From NCBI GenBank assembly GCA_004793585.1, contig SRZB01000006.1, positions 1 through 64,000 of the forward strand: DNA of 64,000 bases, in the 5' to 3' direction. Below the pieces are notes generated by a model that had not been told where the DNA came from, ran no database searches, and saw only the letters and a list, made by a program, of their open reading frames with translations. A program made the translations under genes and the position numbers. Source of the DNA: Hominisplanchenecus murintestinalis. GTDB taxonomy: Bacteria; Bacillota; Clostridia; Lachnospirales; Lachnospiraceae. Positions 26,765 through 34,861 of this stretch are shown piece after piece (positions within the stretch are counted from its first letter, which is position 1; each line of letters begins with the position of its first letter).

Positions 26765-27874
26765 TTAGACCACTTCGTTTATGAAAACCGGCCCACAAGT
26801 GCGGATATTTTCCCATGCCCCTACAGCCTCCTCTGAGATTCCGGGCGGCCGCTCCCCGAATGACAACGCTGTAAATTCACCTATAGAAAGGGTAAACTCT
26901 GGCGCTTTGCCATTACACTTTTCCAGATTTCCTCCCGTCCGGTCGCCATAGAATCTATAGATTCCTGTATTCTGCGGCAGCAGATCATCCGTCAGCCCGA
27001 AAACAAATTCGGCTGGTTTATCACATGCAAGGCACGGCGCAAACCGCTCCGGATTTACAATCCTTCCCATAATCATAGGTTTCCTCTCCTGAGCTTCCAT
27101 CAAATCCTCTGAAAACCCATGAAACGATACCTGCCCGCCCTCCTTTAAATAATGCGCCAGAGCCGGCAGGACAAATGTCTCGCATCCCTCTTCCACTACA
27201 AGCTCGCGCACTTCTGCCCCCTCTTCAAACGCCGTAAAAAAATATCCCCTGATTCTGCCCCGGCTGCATAGCAGCGCCACATCGCCTCCCTGACACTTCT
27301 GTTCCTCCAACAGTGTTTCAAAATACTCCTCTGTATGGAAAGCAAATGTCCTGTAATTCCGCTTTAAATAGGCATTTGAAAATTCTGCCAGGGACGGAAT
27401 ATCCTGTTTCCCGGCTTTCCGGCATTCCAGGCACGGCTGCCCCAAAAAATCTTTGACATAAATCTCTCCCCGGTTCTGACGATAAATAAACACAAAGTCA
27501 AAAGGCCGATAAAGCTTTTCATCTGCCGGCATCAGAAATGCAAAAGGTTCCCCTATACGCCGCATATCCTCCAGCGCCGTTTCCATCAGGCGGCGCATCA
27601 TCCCCTGTCTGCGGTACTTCTCATCTGTAGCTACCGCCACGATATATTCCCCAAAAACGTCTCTTGTCCCCAGGCGCATCAGATACGGATTCAAGTGCAG
27701 CATAGACAGCGCCTCCCCATCCTTCCCCTCCGCCACATATATCCTGTTTTCCCTGACTTTATACCGATAGTAATACTCCACAAATTCCGTACTGTCCTCT
27801 TGAAATACCCTCTGATACAGGCTTTTTGTTTTTTCATTTTCTGCCGCGTCCAGCAGCCTTACCTCATACTCCAT
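26765..27874 (-). CDS. GNAT acetyltransferase, Eis-like architecture
   Basis: 369 residues from ATG 27874 (preceded by TTGGAGC; the frame extends to a TTG at 27886). The N-terminal GNAT domain has the acetyl-CoA-binding pattern VAVATDEKYRRQGMMRRLM. A second, poorly conserved GNAT-like half (residues 150-260) and a C-terminal region match the Eis-type two-domain layout. Substrate unknown. It lies 46 bases downstream of ispF, probably in the same transcript. Confidence 0.82.
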   Translation of the reverse strand: MEYEVRLLDAAENEKTKSLYQRVFQEDSTEFVEYYYRYKVRENRIYVAEGKDGEALSMLHLNPYLMRLGTRDVFGEYIVAVATDEKYRRQGMMRRLMETALEDMRRIGEPFAFLMPADEKLYRPFDFVFIYRQNRGEIYVKDFLGQPCLECRKAGKQDIPSLAEFSNAYLKRNYRTFAFHTEEYFETLLEEQKCQGGDVALLCSRGRIRGYFFTAFEEGAEVRELVVEEGCETFVLPALAHYLKEGGQVSFHGFSEDLMEAQERKPMIMGRIVNPERFAPCLACDKPAEFVFGLTDDLLPQNTGIYRFYGDRTGGNLEKCNGKAPEFTLSIGEFTALSFGERPPGISEEAVGAWENIRTCGPVFINEVV

Positions 27875-27919
27875 ACTCTGCTCCAAGCTCCAGGCAAACT
27901 GCCTGTACCTTCCTTTCTT

Positions 27920-28477
27920 CTAGCATTGCCCTTCATCTTTTCTGCCGCATCCCCCCCGGCAGTTCCCGCATCCGCCTGCCATCCTGTCGTCTGCCACTTT
28001 GTCTAACAGGGAAACCAGAGCGCAGACAGCCTGCGCAGAAATTCCTTCCCCCACTCCTGTAAATCCCAGCCCTTCCTCCGTCGTGGCTTTGATATTCACT
28101 CTGTCTGGCTCAATCTGCAGCGCTGCTGCCACATTATGTTCCATCCCTTCTATATAAGGACGAAGTTTAGGACGCTGGGCAATGATTGTCGCATCAATAT
28201 TTTCAACCACATAATTCTTTTCTTCCAAAAGCTCCCCTACATGACGCAGCAGCCCTATGCTGGAAACTCCTTCATACGCCGGGTCTGTATCCGGGAAATG
28301 CTTTCCGATATCTCCCAGGGCTGCCGCCCCCAGAAGTGCGTCCATAATCGCATGTACCGCTACATCCGCATCTGAATGTCCCAACAGCCCCCTCTCATAA
28401 GGAATTTCTACCCCCCCAAGAACCAGCTTTCTTCCCTCCACTAACTTGTGTACATCATATCCCATTCCTACGCGCAT
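27920..28477 (-). CDS. ispF: 2-C-methyl-D-erythritol 2,4-cyclodiphosphate synthase with Cys-rich tail
   Basis: Converts CDP-methylerythritol phosphate to the cyclic diphosphate in the MEP isoprenoid pathway. ATG 28477 ([10 protein letters not shown]) has AAGGAGGAAAG upstream. Metal ligands Asp8, His10 and His42 are present, as are LGHSDADV and [10 protein letters not shown]. The core ends near residue 158, as in the family. Residues 159-185 are an extra tail with Cys170, 173, 177 and 185 ([10 protein letters not shown]), which could bind metal. The function of the tail is not known. Confidence 0.95.
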   Translation of the reverse strand: MRVGMGYDVHKLVEGRKLVLGGVEIPYERGLLGHSDADVAVHAIMDALLGAAALGDIGKHFPDTDPAYEGVSSIGLLRHVGELLEEKNYVVENIDATIIAQRPKLRPYIEGMEHNVAAALQIEPDRVNIKATTEEGLGFTGVGEGISAQAVCALVSLLDKVADDRMAGGCGNCRGGCGRKDEGQC

Positions 28478-28560
28478 ACTTTCCTCCTTCTTTGACATCT
28501 TAAAATCATACTATTAATATACCACGATTTTCCCATTTTAAAAAGGATAGGCAGAACACA

Positions 28561-28600
28561 AAAAAAACGCCGCAAAATGTTTTACCAACATCCTGCGGCG
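28561..28600 (-). terminator. terminator of small lipoprotein gene
   Basis: Stem CGCCGCA (28568-28574) with TGCGGCG (28594-28600), further inner pairing, followed on the minus strand by eight T residues. Confidence 0.85.
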
Positions 28601-28619
28601 GTCTTGTATGTTCTTATTC

Positions 28620-28817
28620 TTACTCGGCTGCTTCTGTTGTTGCTGCCTCTGTTGTTGCTGCCTCTGTCGGCGCTTCTGTAGCAGCTGCCTCTGTTGCTGC
28701 CTCTGTTGCTGCCTCTGTGCCCGGTGCATTTGTTTCTGCTGCATCTTTTCCACATCCTGTCACCAGCGCTCCTGCTAATACTGCCATTGCCATAAATCCC
28801 ATTACTTTTTTCATCAT
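28620..28817 (-). CDS. small lipoprotein with Thr-Glu-Ala repeats
   Basis: 65 residues. A short signal peptide ends in the lipobox VTGC (Cys22 if the first Met is used). The mature chain is almost entirely TEAA/TEAT repeats, so it is an extended, acidic, disordered surface peptide. GGAGGAT precedes the ATG and a terminator follows, so it is a monocistronic gene. Repeat length may vary between strains. Role unknown. Confidence 0.75.
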   Translation of the reverse strand: MMKKVMGFMAMAVLAGALVTGCGKDAAETNAPGTEAATEAATEAAATEAPTEAATTEAATTEAAE

Positions 28818-29020
28818 AATATTTATCCTCCTCTTAAAACTGAGATACCCGATGTCCTTCGTATCTCTTTCTTAATTACTTACGCGGATTATCTTAGCAC
28901 ATGAAACATGGCTTTTTCTTCCTTTTTCATTAATAAATTCTGAATGTTTTCTGACGATGTTCATATTTTATTAAGATTTTTTATGTTCTATTTCTCCGAA
29001 GCCTTTACTGTTAAAAATAC

Positions 29021-29061
29021 AAAAAATCTCAAAATGCTGAATATTCAACACTTTGAGATTT
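29021..29061 (-). terminator. terminator of the tRNA-Val/tRNA-Met unit
   Basis: AAATCTCAAA (29024-29033) pairs with TTTGAGATTT (29052-29061). On the minus strand the stem runs into TTTTTTG, directly downstream of tRNA-Met. The remaining gap back to the lipoprotein start (28818-29020) shows only AT-rich sequence. Confidence 0.8.
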
Positions 29062-29067
29062 CTCCAG

Positions 29068-29141
29068 TAGCGGAAGGGAGACTTGAACTCTCGACACTAC
29101 GGGTATGAACCGTATGCTCTAGCCAGCTGAGCTATTCCGCC
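29068..29141 (-). tRNA. tRNA-Met (CAU)
   Basis: 74-base cloverleaf: acceptor GGCGGAA/TTCCGCT (one G-U pair), D arm TAGCTCAGCTGGCTAGAGCA, anticodon stem TACGG/CCGTA around TTCATAC with anticodon CAT, and T arm GTTCAAGTC. CCA is not encoded. Elongator Met is most likely by the non-initiator first pair; a lysidine-modified Ile2 tRNA cannot be fully excluded. Confidence 0.93.
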
Positions 29142-29157
29142 ATATATTTTATTGAAA

Positions 29158-29230
29158 TGGGGCCTATAGGGCTCGAACCTATGACCCTCTGCTTGTAAGG
29201 CAGATGCTCTCCCAGCTGAGCTAAGACCCC
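29158..29230 (-). tRNA. tRNA-Val (UAC)
   Basis: 73-base cloverleaf: acceptor GGGGTCT/AGGCCCC, D arm TAGCTCAGCTGGGAGAGCA, anticodon stem TCTGC/GCAGA around CTTACAA with anticodon TAC, and T arm GGTTCGAGCCC. CCA is not encoded. Cotranscribed with tRNA-Met. Confidence 0.96.
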
Positions 29231-29263
29231 ATTCTGTACAGCCTGTCTTGCGACTGCTTCGCT

Positions 29264-29293
29264 ATTATACTATGGTTTTCCGGTAAAAGTCAA
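29264..29293 (-). promoter_or_regulatory. promoter of tRNA-Val/tRNA-Met
   Basis: Minus strand: TTGACT (29288-29293), 18-base spacer, TATAAT (29264-29269), about 35 bases before tRNA-Val. Confidence 0.8.
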
Positions 29294-29328
29294 CCCCTTT
29301 TTTTATTTTTTTCATTCTTATTTTTTCA

Positions 29329-29357
29329 TTGACTATTCGCACTGATATGGATATAAT
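29329..29357 (+). promoter_or_regulatory. promoter of tRNA-Ser
   Basis: TTGACT (29329-29334), 17-base spacer, TATAAT (29352-29357), 30 bases before the tRNA. Divergent from the tRNA-Val promoter. Confidence 0.85.
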
Positions 29358-29387
29358 ACAACTTGTGAAAGAAATATTCTTTATTCT

Positions 29388-29475
29388 GGAGAGTTATCGA
29401 AGTGGTCATAACGAGCTGCACTCGAAATGCAGTTGTCCTTTACTGGGCACGTGGGTTCGAATCCCACACTCTCCG
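29388..29475 (+). tRNA. tRNA-Ser (CGA)
   Basis: 88-base class II tRNA: acceptor GGAGAGT/ACTCTCC with discriminator G, anticodon stem CTGCA/TGCAG around CTCGAAA with anticodon CGA, a long variable arm and T arm GTGGGTTCGAATCCCAC. CCA is not encoded. Confidence 0.96.
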
Positions 29476-29476
29476 T

Positions 29477-29512
29477 AAAACCCCACAGGCAGTTTACCGC
29501 CTGTGGGGTTTT
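29477..29512 (+). terminator. terminator after tRNA-Ser
   Basis: Fourteen-base perfect stem AAAACCCCACAGGC/GCCTGTGGGGTTTT. The T-run serves the tRNA; the A-rich left arm means it could also work from the minus side for mecA. Confidence 0.9.
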
Positions 29513-29563
29513 CCATTTCCGCGGGCAATGAGCTAAGCGCCGCGCTTGCAGCAGGGTATTTAA

Positions 29564-30115
29564 CTACGCATACATCATTCCCGCGAGTTTTTGCAGTGCG
29601 TTATCACGGACAATACATTCCCCATGCTCCTGTATAAATGCCCGCTGGTTCGGGCTGACAGCTTCCACATTTGTAAACTCGGAAAGCTTCACGGTACACC
29701 AGGTAAGCTGTTTATCATCTTTCCTCTCCGGCTGCATAATCAAAAAATAACTGCCCTCAAACTTATACAGCTCATTTTTCAACTCTATCTCCCTGGCAAG
29801 AAGCCTCGACGCATCAAGCACCTCATCCAGACTCCCAAACTCTCCTATCAGATATGGCGTTTCAGGAATGTATTCCTTCTTTGTTATGGAAAAGGTAATT
29901 TTCTCTTCATCTAATTCTTTCAGGCGGCAGTTCAATATATACCCGTCCACCTGAAAGCTCAAATCCTGCTCTGCCAGGCGGATGGCCTCCCGGAACATCT
30001 CTTTCACTTTGGGAGTCCCCGTCACAAAATCAGAAAGGCTTATCTGGTTCTGAATCAAATCTTCTTTATACAGCGACCACAGTATCTGGTTATCATTTAT
30101 TTTTTCAAGTTTCAT
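29564..30115 (-). CDS. mecA: adaptor protein MecA
   Basis: MecA targets substrates to ClpC-ClpP for degradation. ATG 30115 gives MKLEKINDNQILW, matching the family start; longer in-frame starts (30121, 30193) lack this support. GGGGGG lies six bases upstream. The N-terminal substrate-binding region (SLYKEDLIQNQISLSDF) is separated from the C-terminal ClpC-binding region (LIGEFGSLDEVLDASRLL ... GSYFLIM) by a short linker. 183 residues is slightly short for the family. Confidence 0.88.
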   Translation of the reverse strand: MKLEKINDNQILWSLYKEDLIQNQISLSDFVTGTPKVKEMFREAIRLAEQDLSFQVDGYILNCRLKELDEEKITFSITKKEYIPETPYLIGEFGSLDEVLDASRLLAREIELKNELYKFEGSYFLIMQPERKDDKQLTWCTVKLSEFTNVEAVSPNQRAFIQEHGECIVRDNALQKLAGMMYA

Positions 30116-30263
30116 TGCCATCCCCCCTTCTTCGCCGCATCCTTCTATCTGTTCTACAATGACTATAACGTATTTCTGCTTAATTTTCAACACCCAGTTT
30201 CTGCCGAAATATCCTATATTTATATTTTATCCGAATCTGCTGAAAAATGGAACCACATTTTCA

Positions 30264-30292
30264 TTGCAACGATAACTTTTATCAGATATACT
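30264..30292 (+). promoter_or_regulatory. promoter of capA-like gene
   Basis: TTGCAA (30264-30269), 17-base spacer, TATACT (30287-30292), 64 bases before the start. Confidence 0.65.
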
Positions 30293-30356
30293 GTTAGCAT
30301 AACTTTGCAAAATTACACGGCGGCAGAGCCGCGCATACGATGTGGGGGGATTTCAG

Positions 30357-31514
30357 ATGGACGAAACGGCACGCATGAAAAAATTAATACAAGCCCACCG
30401 GCAAAAAAAACGAAAGCGGAATATTATGATTTTCTGTCTGCTATGCGGCGCTCTTCTTACGGCAGGTACTGCGCTTTATCTGACCCGCGCTTCCTGGCTG
30501 CCATCTTCTGCACCTGAAGAAGCCGCCGCAGTTCCACAAGCGCTGGAAACGGATGTCTCATCGCCGCAGGCAGCGTCGGCTGCCCGGCTCAGAAATCTAA
30601 ACACCCAGATTACCATCAGCCTGGTCGGAGACTGCACGCTGGGGACAGATGAAGCTTTTGCCTACGACACCAGCCTGAACGCCTACCAGCTCTACCGTGG
30701 CAGCGACTATTTTCTACAGAATGTCAAAACCATTTTTGCAGAAGATGACCTTACTATCATCAACATGGAAGGACCTCTCACAGAATCCACGGAAAGAAAC
30801 GGTGAAAAATTTGCCTTCAAAGGAGCCCCCGGGTTCGTAGATATCCTCTCCGGCTCCTCTGTGGAAGCTGCCAATCTGGCAAACAATCACAGCCATGACT
30901 ACGGAGAGCAGGGATTTGAAGATACAAAACGCATCCTGTCAGACGCCGGAATTACTGCTTTCGGTTACGATGAAACCGCCCTTATCACAATCAAAGGTAT
31001 CAAAATCGGGCTTGTGGGCATTTACGAACTGCACGACCATCTGGAGCGCGCCCGGCAGCTCAAAGATAACATCGCAAAGGTAAAGCAGGAAGGCGCCGAC
31101 TTAATTATTACAATTTTTCACTGGGGAAATGAACGGGAAACTATACCAGACTCCAATCAGATGGCACTTGGGCATATCGCTATTGACTACGGCGCTGATT
31201 TAGTTGCAGGCCATCACCCGCACGTACTTCAGGGCATCGAGGAATACCGCGGAAAATACATTGTCTACAGCCTGGGAAACTTCTGCTTTGGGGGAAATAG
31301 CGCCCCCGACGATATGGACACTATGATTTTCCAGCAGACCTTCACCATCCAAAGCGGCGAAGTCCTGACAGACGAAAATATCACCCTCATCCCCTGCAGC
31401 ATCTCTTCCGAAACCGGGTTTAACAATTATCAGCCTACACCCGCCGAAGGCAGTGAAGCGGAGCGGATTCTTCAGAAAATAGATGAGCGAAGCGCTCAGA
31501 TAAATGCCGAATGA
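30357..31514 (+). CDS. CapA-family metallophosphoesterase-fold protein, membrane-anchored
   Basis: 385 residues from ATG 30357 with GGGGGGA upstream; an in-frame GTG at 30342 is less likely. A basic N-terminus and one membrane segment (about residues 23-43) are followed by an extracellular PGA_cap domain: LVGDCTLG, NMEGPLT, LANNHSHDYG, IFHWGNE and GHHPHVLQG, all metal-ligand motifs of the family. Homologues take part in poly-gamma-glutamate capsule formation, but many gut Clostridia carry stand-alone CapA proteins of unknown substrate. The gene is monocistronic and its terminator overlaps the stop codon. Confidence 0.9.
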   Translation: MDETARMKKLIQAHRQKKRKRNIMIFCLLCGALLTAGTALYLTRASWLPSSAPEEAAAVPQALETDVSSPQAASAARLRNLNTQITISLVGDCTLGTDEAFAYDTSLNAYQLYRGSDYFLQNVKTIFAEDDLTIINMEGPLTESTERNGEKFAFKGAPGFVDILSGSSVEAANLANNHSHDYGEQGFEDTKRILSDAGITAFGYDETALITIKGIKIGLVGIYELHDHLERARQLKDNIAKVKQEGADLIITIFHWGNERETIPDSNQMALGHIAIDYGADLVAGHHPHVLQGIEEYRGKYIVYSLGNFCFGGNSAPDDMDTMIFQQTFTIQSGEVLTDENITLIPCSISSETGFNNYQPTPAEGSEAERILQKIDERSAQINAE

Positions 31515-31530
31515 CCAGGTTCGGCATTTT
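31505..31530 (+). terminator. terminator overlapping the capA-like stop codon
   Basis: TGCCGAA (31505-31511) pairs with TTCGGCA (31520-31526) and TTTT follows. The TGA stop (31512-31514) lies in the loop, so the last two codons form the stem. Confidence 0.75.
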
Positions 31531-31541
31531 CTTATAGATTT

Positions 31542-31574
31542 AAAAACAGGGATGCCGCCGCATCCCTGTTTTTT
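31542..31574. terminator. bidirectional terminator between capA-like and SleB-like genes
   Basis: AAAACAGGGATG and CATCCCTGTTTT form a twelve-base stem flanked by A and T runs, giving U-tails in both directions. It lies ten bases past the stop of the convergent SleB-like gene. Confidence 0.85.
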
Positions 31575-31583
31575 CTAACTAAT

Positions 31584-32813
31584 TCAATAAAACCAATGTG
31601 CTCCTATCTTCGTCCCTTTGCCTGCACTGGTATTGAAATACAATGCTCCCGGAACAGGATTTTCACCGTTCAACGCAGCCTGTGCCGCTTCGTAGCAGTC
31701 GCTGGGCGCGCCGCCTGCCAGTACCTGGTCAAGCCATCCGCTTCCTGCGGGCGAGAACTGTCCGCTCTGGTAAATAACCTCACGGATGCTTCCCGGATAG
31801 GAACCGCTGGCTATACGGTTCATGACTACCGCCCCTACCGCTACTTTTCCTTCCCGTGACTGATTTCCGGCCTCACAGTAAATCAACGCCGCCAGCAGGG
31901 AGACGTCATCCGCGCTTGCTGTAGTAACCGTTTCTTCAGATGCAGCCGCCTCTGTCCCTGCATCTGCTGTAGGAACATTTGAACCGCTCGTCTGTGTACC
32001 GGAAACAGCATCTCCCGAAACATCCGCTGTGCCCGATGTTTCTGTATAAGAATCATCCGCATCGCCATACGATTCTGACGAACCGCTGTCCTCACTGCTG
32101 TATGTTCCTGCTGTACCGTTATTTGACGCATCATATGTCTCTGGTGCGCTACTATCTGTACTACCCGAATCCCCTGTCCATGCCGCGCTTCCTTCCGCAT
32201 ATTCCGGCTGCCAGCTTGCTGCCGTATAAGTTCCGTCGCTCTCCCCGTATGCCGTATCCAGCGGAATCGCTTTTTCTAAAATCGTAGTTTTCTGTACGTC
32301 CTCTGCCGGAACATACGCTACCGTCGCATCATCCATCTGGACTGCGTACCACGCGCCTTCCTGATTCAGCAGCGTATACTCGCTTCCGCCTTTTGCTTTA
32401 TTCAAGATAGCAGAACAACAGTCCGGGCTGGCAAACATATTTACATTATCCCAGGATATCTCTACTCCCGGCGTCCCATACACGCCTGCAATCTTTTTTG
32501 CCTCATCCCCATAGGCCAGAAACTCATCCTTTATGTAACCTTCCACGCCGCCAGAGATGATATGTGTCCATTCTGTCCCTCTCTCAATCACCTCTGCCGT
32601 AGCCGCTTTCGGAAGATACCCTACCACCGCGCTCTCCGTAGAGGCATTTGCCCTGATATTCACCTGGGTGTCAACATTTGCCACCGCAGTAAAGCTCCAT
32701 TTCGCATCGTCTATTCCTGTGTTCGGCGCAGCGAAAACTGCGGCAGATGAAAACATCGAAAGCGCCGCTACTGACATAGCGCAACCGAGAACAGGTTTCA
32801 TTTTACCTTTCAT
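31584..32813 (-). CDS. SleB-like cell-wall hydrolase with SH3 domains
   Basis: 409 residues, secreted (signal peptide to about AVFAAP). Two bacterial SH3-type domains (VNIRANASTESAVVGYL near residue 50; a second near residues 115-175) should bind wall. A Ser/Thr/Asp-rich linker spans about 190-300. The C-terminal Hydrolase_2 domain carries AALIYCEAGNQSREGKVAVG, with the catalytic-type Glu of SleB lytic transglycosylases, and ends in ALYFNTSAGKG. In spore-formers SleB degrades cortex, but the SH3 layout suggests use in vegetative cells. The promoter has WalR-like boxes. Confidence 0.92.
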   Translation of the reverse strand: MKGKMKPVLGCAMSVAALSMFSSAAVFAAPNTGIDDAKWSFTAVANVDTQVNIRANASTESAVVGYLPKAATAEVIERGTEWTHIISGGVEGYIKDEFLAYGDEAKKIAGVYGTPGVEISWDNVNMFASPDCCSAILNKAKGGSEYTLLNQEGAWYAVQMDDATVAYVPAEDVQKTTILEKAIPLDTAYGESDGTYTAASWQPEYAEGSAAWTGDSGSTDSSAPETYDASNNGTAGTYSSEDSGSSESYGDADDSYTETSGTADVSGDAVSGTQTSGSNVPTADAGTEAAASEETVTTASADDVSLLAALIYCEAGNQSREGKVAVGAVVMNRIASGSYPGSIREVIYQSGQFSPAGSGWLDQVLAGGAPSDCYEAAQAALNGENPVPGALYFNTSAGKGTKIGAHWFY

Positions 32814-32878
32814 CCAAACCTCCTCGTAACCGATTCCTGAGAAAAAAATTTCGCATCTGTTACTTTTTTCTTCTCATT

Positions 32879-32904
32879 TGTTACATATTTGTTAAGTTTG
32901 TTAC
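32879..32904. promoter_or_regulatory. WalR-like boxes at the SleB-like promoter
   Basis: TGTTAC (32879-32884), five bases, TGTTAA (32890-32895) fits the known WalR consensus TGTWAH-N5-TGTWAH. A third TGTTAC is at 32899-32904 and a fourth at 32858-32863. They sit around the expected transcription start just downstream of the -10 box, a position that in Bacillus is linked to repression. Confidence 0.55.
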
Positions 32905-32910
32905 GGTTGC

Positions 32911-32939
32911 ATTATATATTAATTACGTCAGCTTGTCAA
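32911..32939 (-). promoter_or_regulatory. promoter of SleB-like gene
   Basis: Minus strand: perfect TTGACA (32934-32939), 17-base spacer, perfect TATAAT (32911-32916), about 100 bases before the start codon. Confidence 0.85.
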
Positions 32940-32958
32940 GCAGAAATAATACGGCGCT

Positions 32959-33666
32959 TCATTTTATCTGGCTTCCATAAAAAATGTCCTTCCCTAATTT
33001 TTCTATATAGCGCAGATTATGAACCTCTTTTAAATTTCTGCATCGATAAAATGCCCTTTCCTGAATAGTCTTACAGGACTTTGGCAGAATAACTTTTTTT
33101 ACTTTGCTGTATGCAAACGCCCGGTTATAAATAACCTGCACCCCTTTCGGCACACGATAAGTCCCTTTAATCGATGGAACTGCATATAAAATCCGCCCGT
33201 CTTTTGAAAGAAGAGAACCCTTTTTTGATTGAAAACGGGCGTTCCGCCTATCTACAACAATTTCTTTTAGATTTGTAAAATTCGTAAATGTCCCCTGTTC
33301 AACCTGCCTCACAGTTTTAGGTACAATTACCCTCACAGTTTTTGTATTTTTCCTGCATTTATAAGCATCTGTAGCCGGGGATGCATCCAGGGTATCCGGA
33401 TAACAATTTCCACTGATTTCCGTTACCGTATAGCTCTTACTGCCAATCATGACGCTTTCAGGTACTCTGATAATCTTTGCAGAGTTTTTCAGCTTTGCGC
33501 CCACACTTCTTCTTTTTCCTGAAGACTCCTGAATATAATACTCAATCCCATTCTCGGATTTATCGGGAGCTTTAAACTTCGCCTGTCCCTGAATGGGAAG
33601 CATTAGAAAAAACATTGTGCAGAATACCGATACGCAGTATATAACTTGTTTAAAATATTTCATCAT
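32959..33666 (-). CDS. secreted BspA-like leucine-rich repeat protein
   Basis: 235 residues beginning MMKYFKQ with a signal peptide to about residue 30 (IQGQAKF). The body holds BspA/LRR_5-type repeats: VRVIVPKTVRQVEQGTF, LKEIVVD, YRVPKGVQVIYNRAF, VKKVILPKSCKTIQERAF. Such proteins are common secreted adhesin-like products in gut Clostridia. There are no anchoring motifs. GAGGAG precedes the start. A 55-codon ORF overlaps its start. Confidence 0.85.
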   Translation of the reverse strand: MMKYFKQVIYCVSVFCTMFFLMLPIQGQAKFKAPDKSENGIEYYIQESSGKRRSVGAKLKNSAKIIRVPESVMIGSKSYTVTEISGNCYPDTLDASPATDAYKCRKNTKTVRVIVPKTVRQVEQGTFTNFTNLKEIVVDRRNARFQSKKGSLLSKDGRILYAVPSIKGTYRVPKGVQVIYNRAFAYSKVKKVILPKSCKTIQERAFYRCRNLKEVHNLRYIEKLGKDIFYGSQIK

Positions 33667-33817
33667 ATTTCTCCTCTTGGCTTATTATTTTAATTATAGC
33701 ATTTTTTCTTTGTTTCAATAACCAGCAATCAAAGATATACAAATGAAATTCTTCTTTGTACTTTTCTATTATTTCCTCCTTGGTTGCTGAACAAAGAGGT
33801 TCATATTTATCTGTCAT
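33650..33817 (-). CDS. possible small ORF, or shifted tail of the pseudogene upstream
   Basis: ATG 33817 overlaps the TGA of the preceding frame as ATGA and encodes 55 hydrophilic residues (MTDKYEPLCSATKEEIIEKY). It also overlaps the LRR gene start by 17 bases and contains its ribosome site. Since the upstream gene is already frameshifted, this may be the real continuation of that protein after a second shift. Confidence 0.35.
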   Translation of the reverse strand: MTDKYEPLCSATKEEIIEKYKEEFHLYIFDCWLLKQRKNAIIKIISQEEKYDEIF

Positions 33818-34276
33818 AAATGTATAAAATCGTTTTTTATACTATTACTGACCTTTTTATTCACTATATGCTGAAAAACCGCTTTATAAATTTTCTGACG
33901 CTCTATCCCTTTATTATATTCTGCTTCTCCATATAGATGAACTCCATGCTTATAAATTTCAGGAAAATCACTCTTAAATTCCAAAACAGCATTCCTTAAC
34001 TCTTCATCAGTAAATTTAATCCCCAAACCTTCAGCCTGCGTAAGAACCACTTGTTCATCAATTAAATCATTTAATATTTCCCTATATGAGTACTCCCCTG
34101 CTGCCTGCTCATAGAATCTCTATATTATAGGCATATATATTTTCCCCATTTACTATTGCAACAACATCTTTACCTCCATATCTTATATCGCCCACATGAA
34201 ACACAAGCCAAACTCCCCCTATACCAATCAGGATAAATATAGAAGCTCTCAAAATCCTATTACTATATTCTTTCAT
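33814..34276 (-). pseudogene. frameshifted SurA_N/PrsA-like secreted chaperone gene
   Basis: ATG 34276 opens a frame with an N-terminal membrane segment (ILRASIFILIGIGGVW) and DVVAIVNGENIYAYNIEI, then stops at 34109-34111. A second frame, starting just after, continues with YEQAAGEYSYREILNDLIDEQ, GIKFTDEELRNAVLEF and onward to 33814. Together they read as one SurA_N-type chaperone: the VNGE and LIDEQ...GI...TDEE patterns are typical. Removing one base near 34113-34117 would join them. The start overlaps the upstream gene stop as ATGA. Real decay or a sequencing error are both possible. Confidence 0.65.
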
Positions 34277-34750
34277 AATTTATATCTCTTTATATTTTTA
34301 ATTCCATTCCCTACTTTATAATGACTAATAAAATCATCAAGTAACTTTTCGGGGTTTGTTGTGGATGCTGAAGTGAATGCAACTCCTTCTTTTACGACAA
34401 ATTTTATACCTATAAAATCATACAAATATGTTGTAGCCTCCTTTACAGTCCTTTTAGCTCTTATTTCCCAGTCACTACTGTGCGCTTTTCTATACTGTGC
34501 ATCGCACATGGTTTTTACATTCACTATTATAGAAGTTGCCCTCAGCCCCTGCGAAACATCTATATTGTCTTCTGGTTCTTCATCCAATACTATATTATCA
34601 TATATGCTTCTTACAAATTCATCTTCAGATGTAAACTGCTTTCTCCCAATTGAGGGCATTGTCCTGGAAGATACGGAAATTGTTTTATCACAAAGATTCC
34701 CTGCAATAACTGTCATCAATGTCAAAGCAACCATACCCCATTTTTTTCAT
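34273..34750 (-). pseudogene. secreted unknown protein, start separated by an A7 frameshift
   Basis: The frame from ATG 34734 encodes 153 residues (MVALTLMTVIAGN), hydrophobic at first and then hydrophilic, with VKTMCDAQYRKAHSSDW and AKRTVKEATTYLY. The best ribosome site (AAGGG) serves ATG 34750, which is followed by seven A residues and goes out of frame. With six A residues it would read MKKWGMVALTLMTVIAGN, a good export signal. The slip at this homopolymer either inactivates or toggles the gene. I recognise no family. Base composition is AT-rich compared with its neighbours. Confidence 0.6.
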
Positions 34751-34861
34751 ATTCTTTCATCCCTTTTCATTTATTTTTTATATATGATTATTTATTTAAT
34801 TTACAGTATACATATATATAAATATAAAGTCAATGATTTACATCTATTTTTTCAAAAACGT

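Noticed and set aside
28625..28735. Short tandem repeat array
   Set aside because: Encodes the TEA repeats of a small lipoprotein; in-frame and explained by the gene.
29068..29475. tRNA genes as integration site of the ICE or a prophage
   Set aside because: The tRNA 3' ends are followed by terminators and ordinary chromosomal genes; no duplicated tRNA end or integrase nearby.
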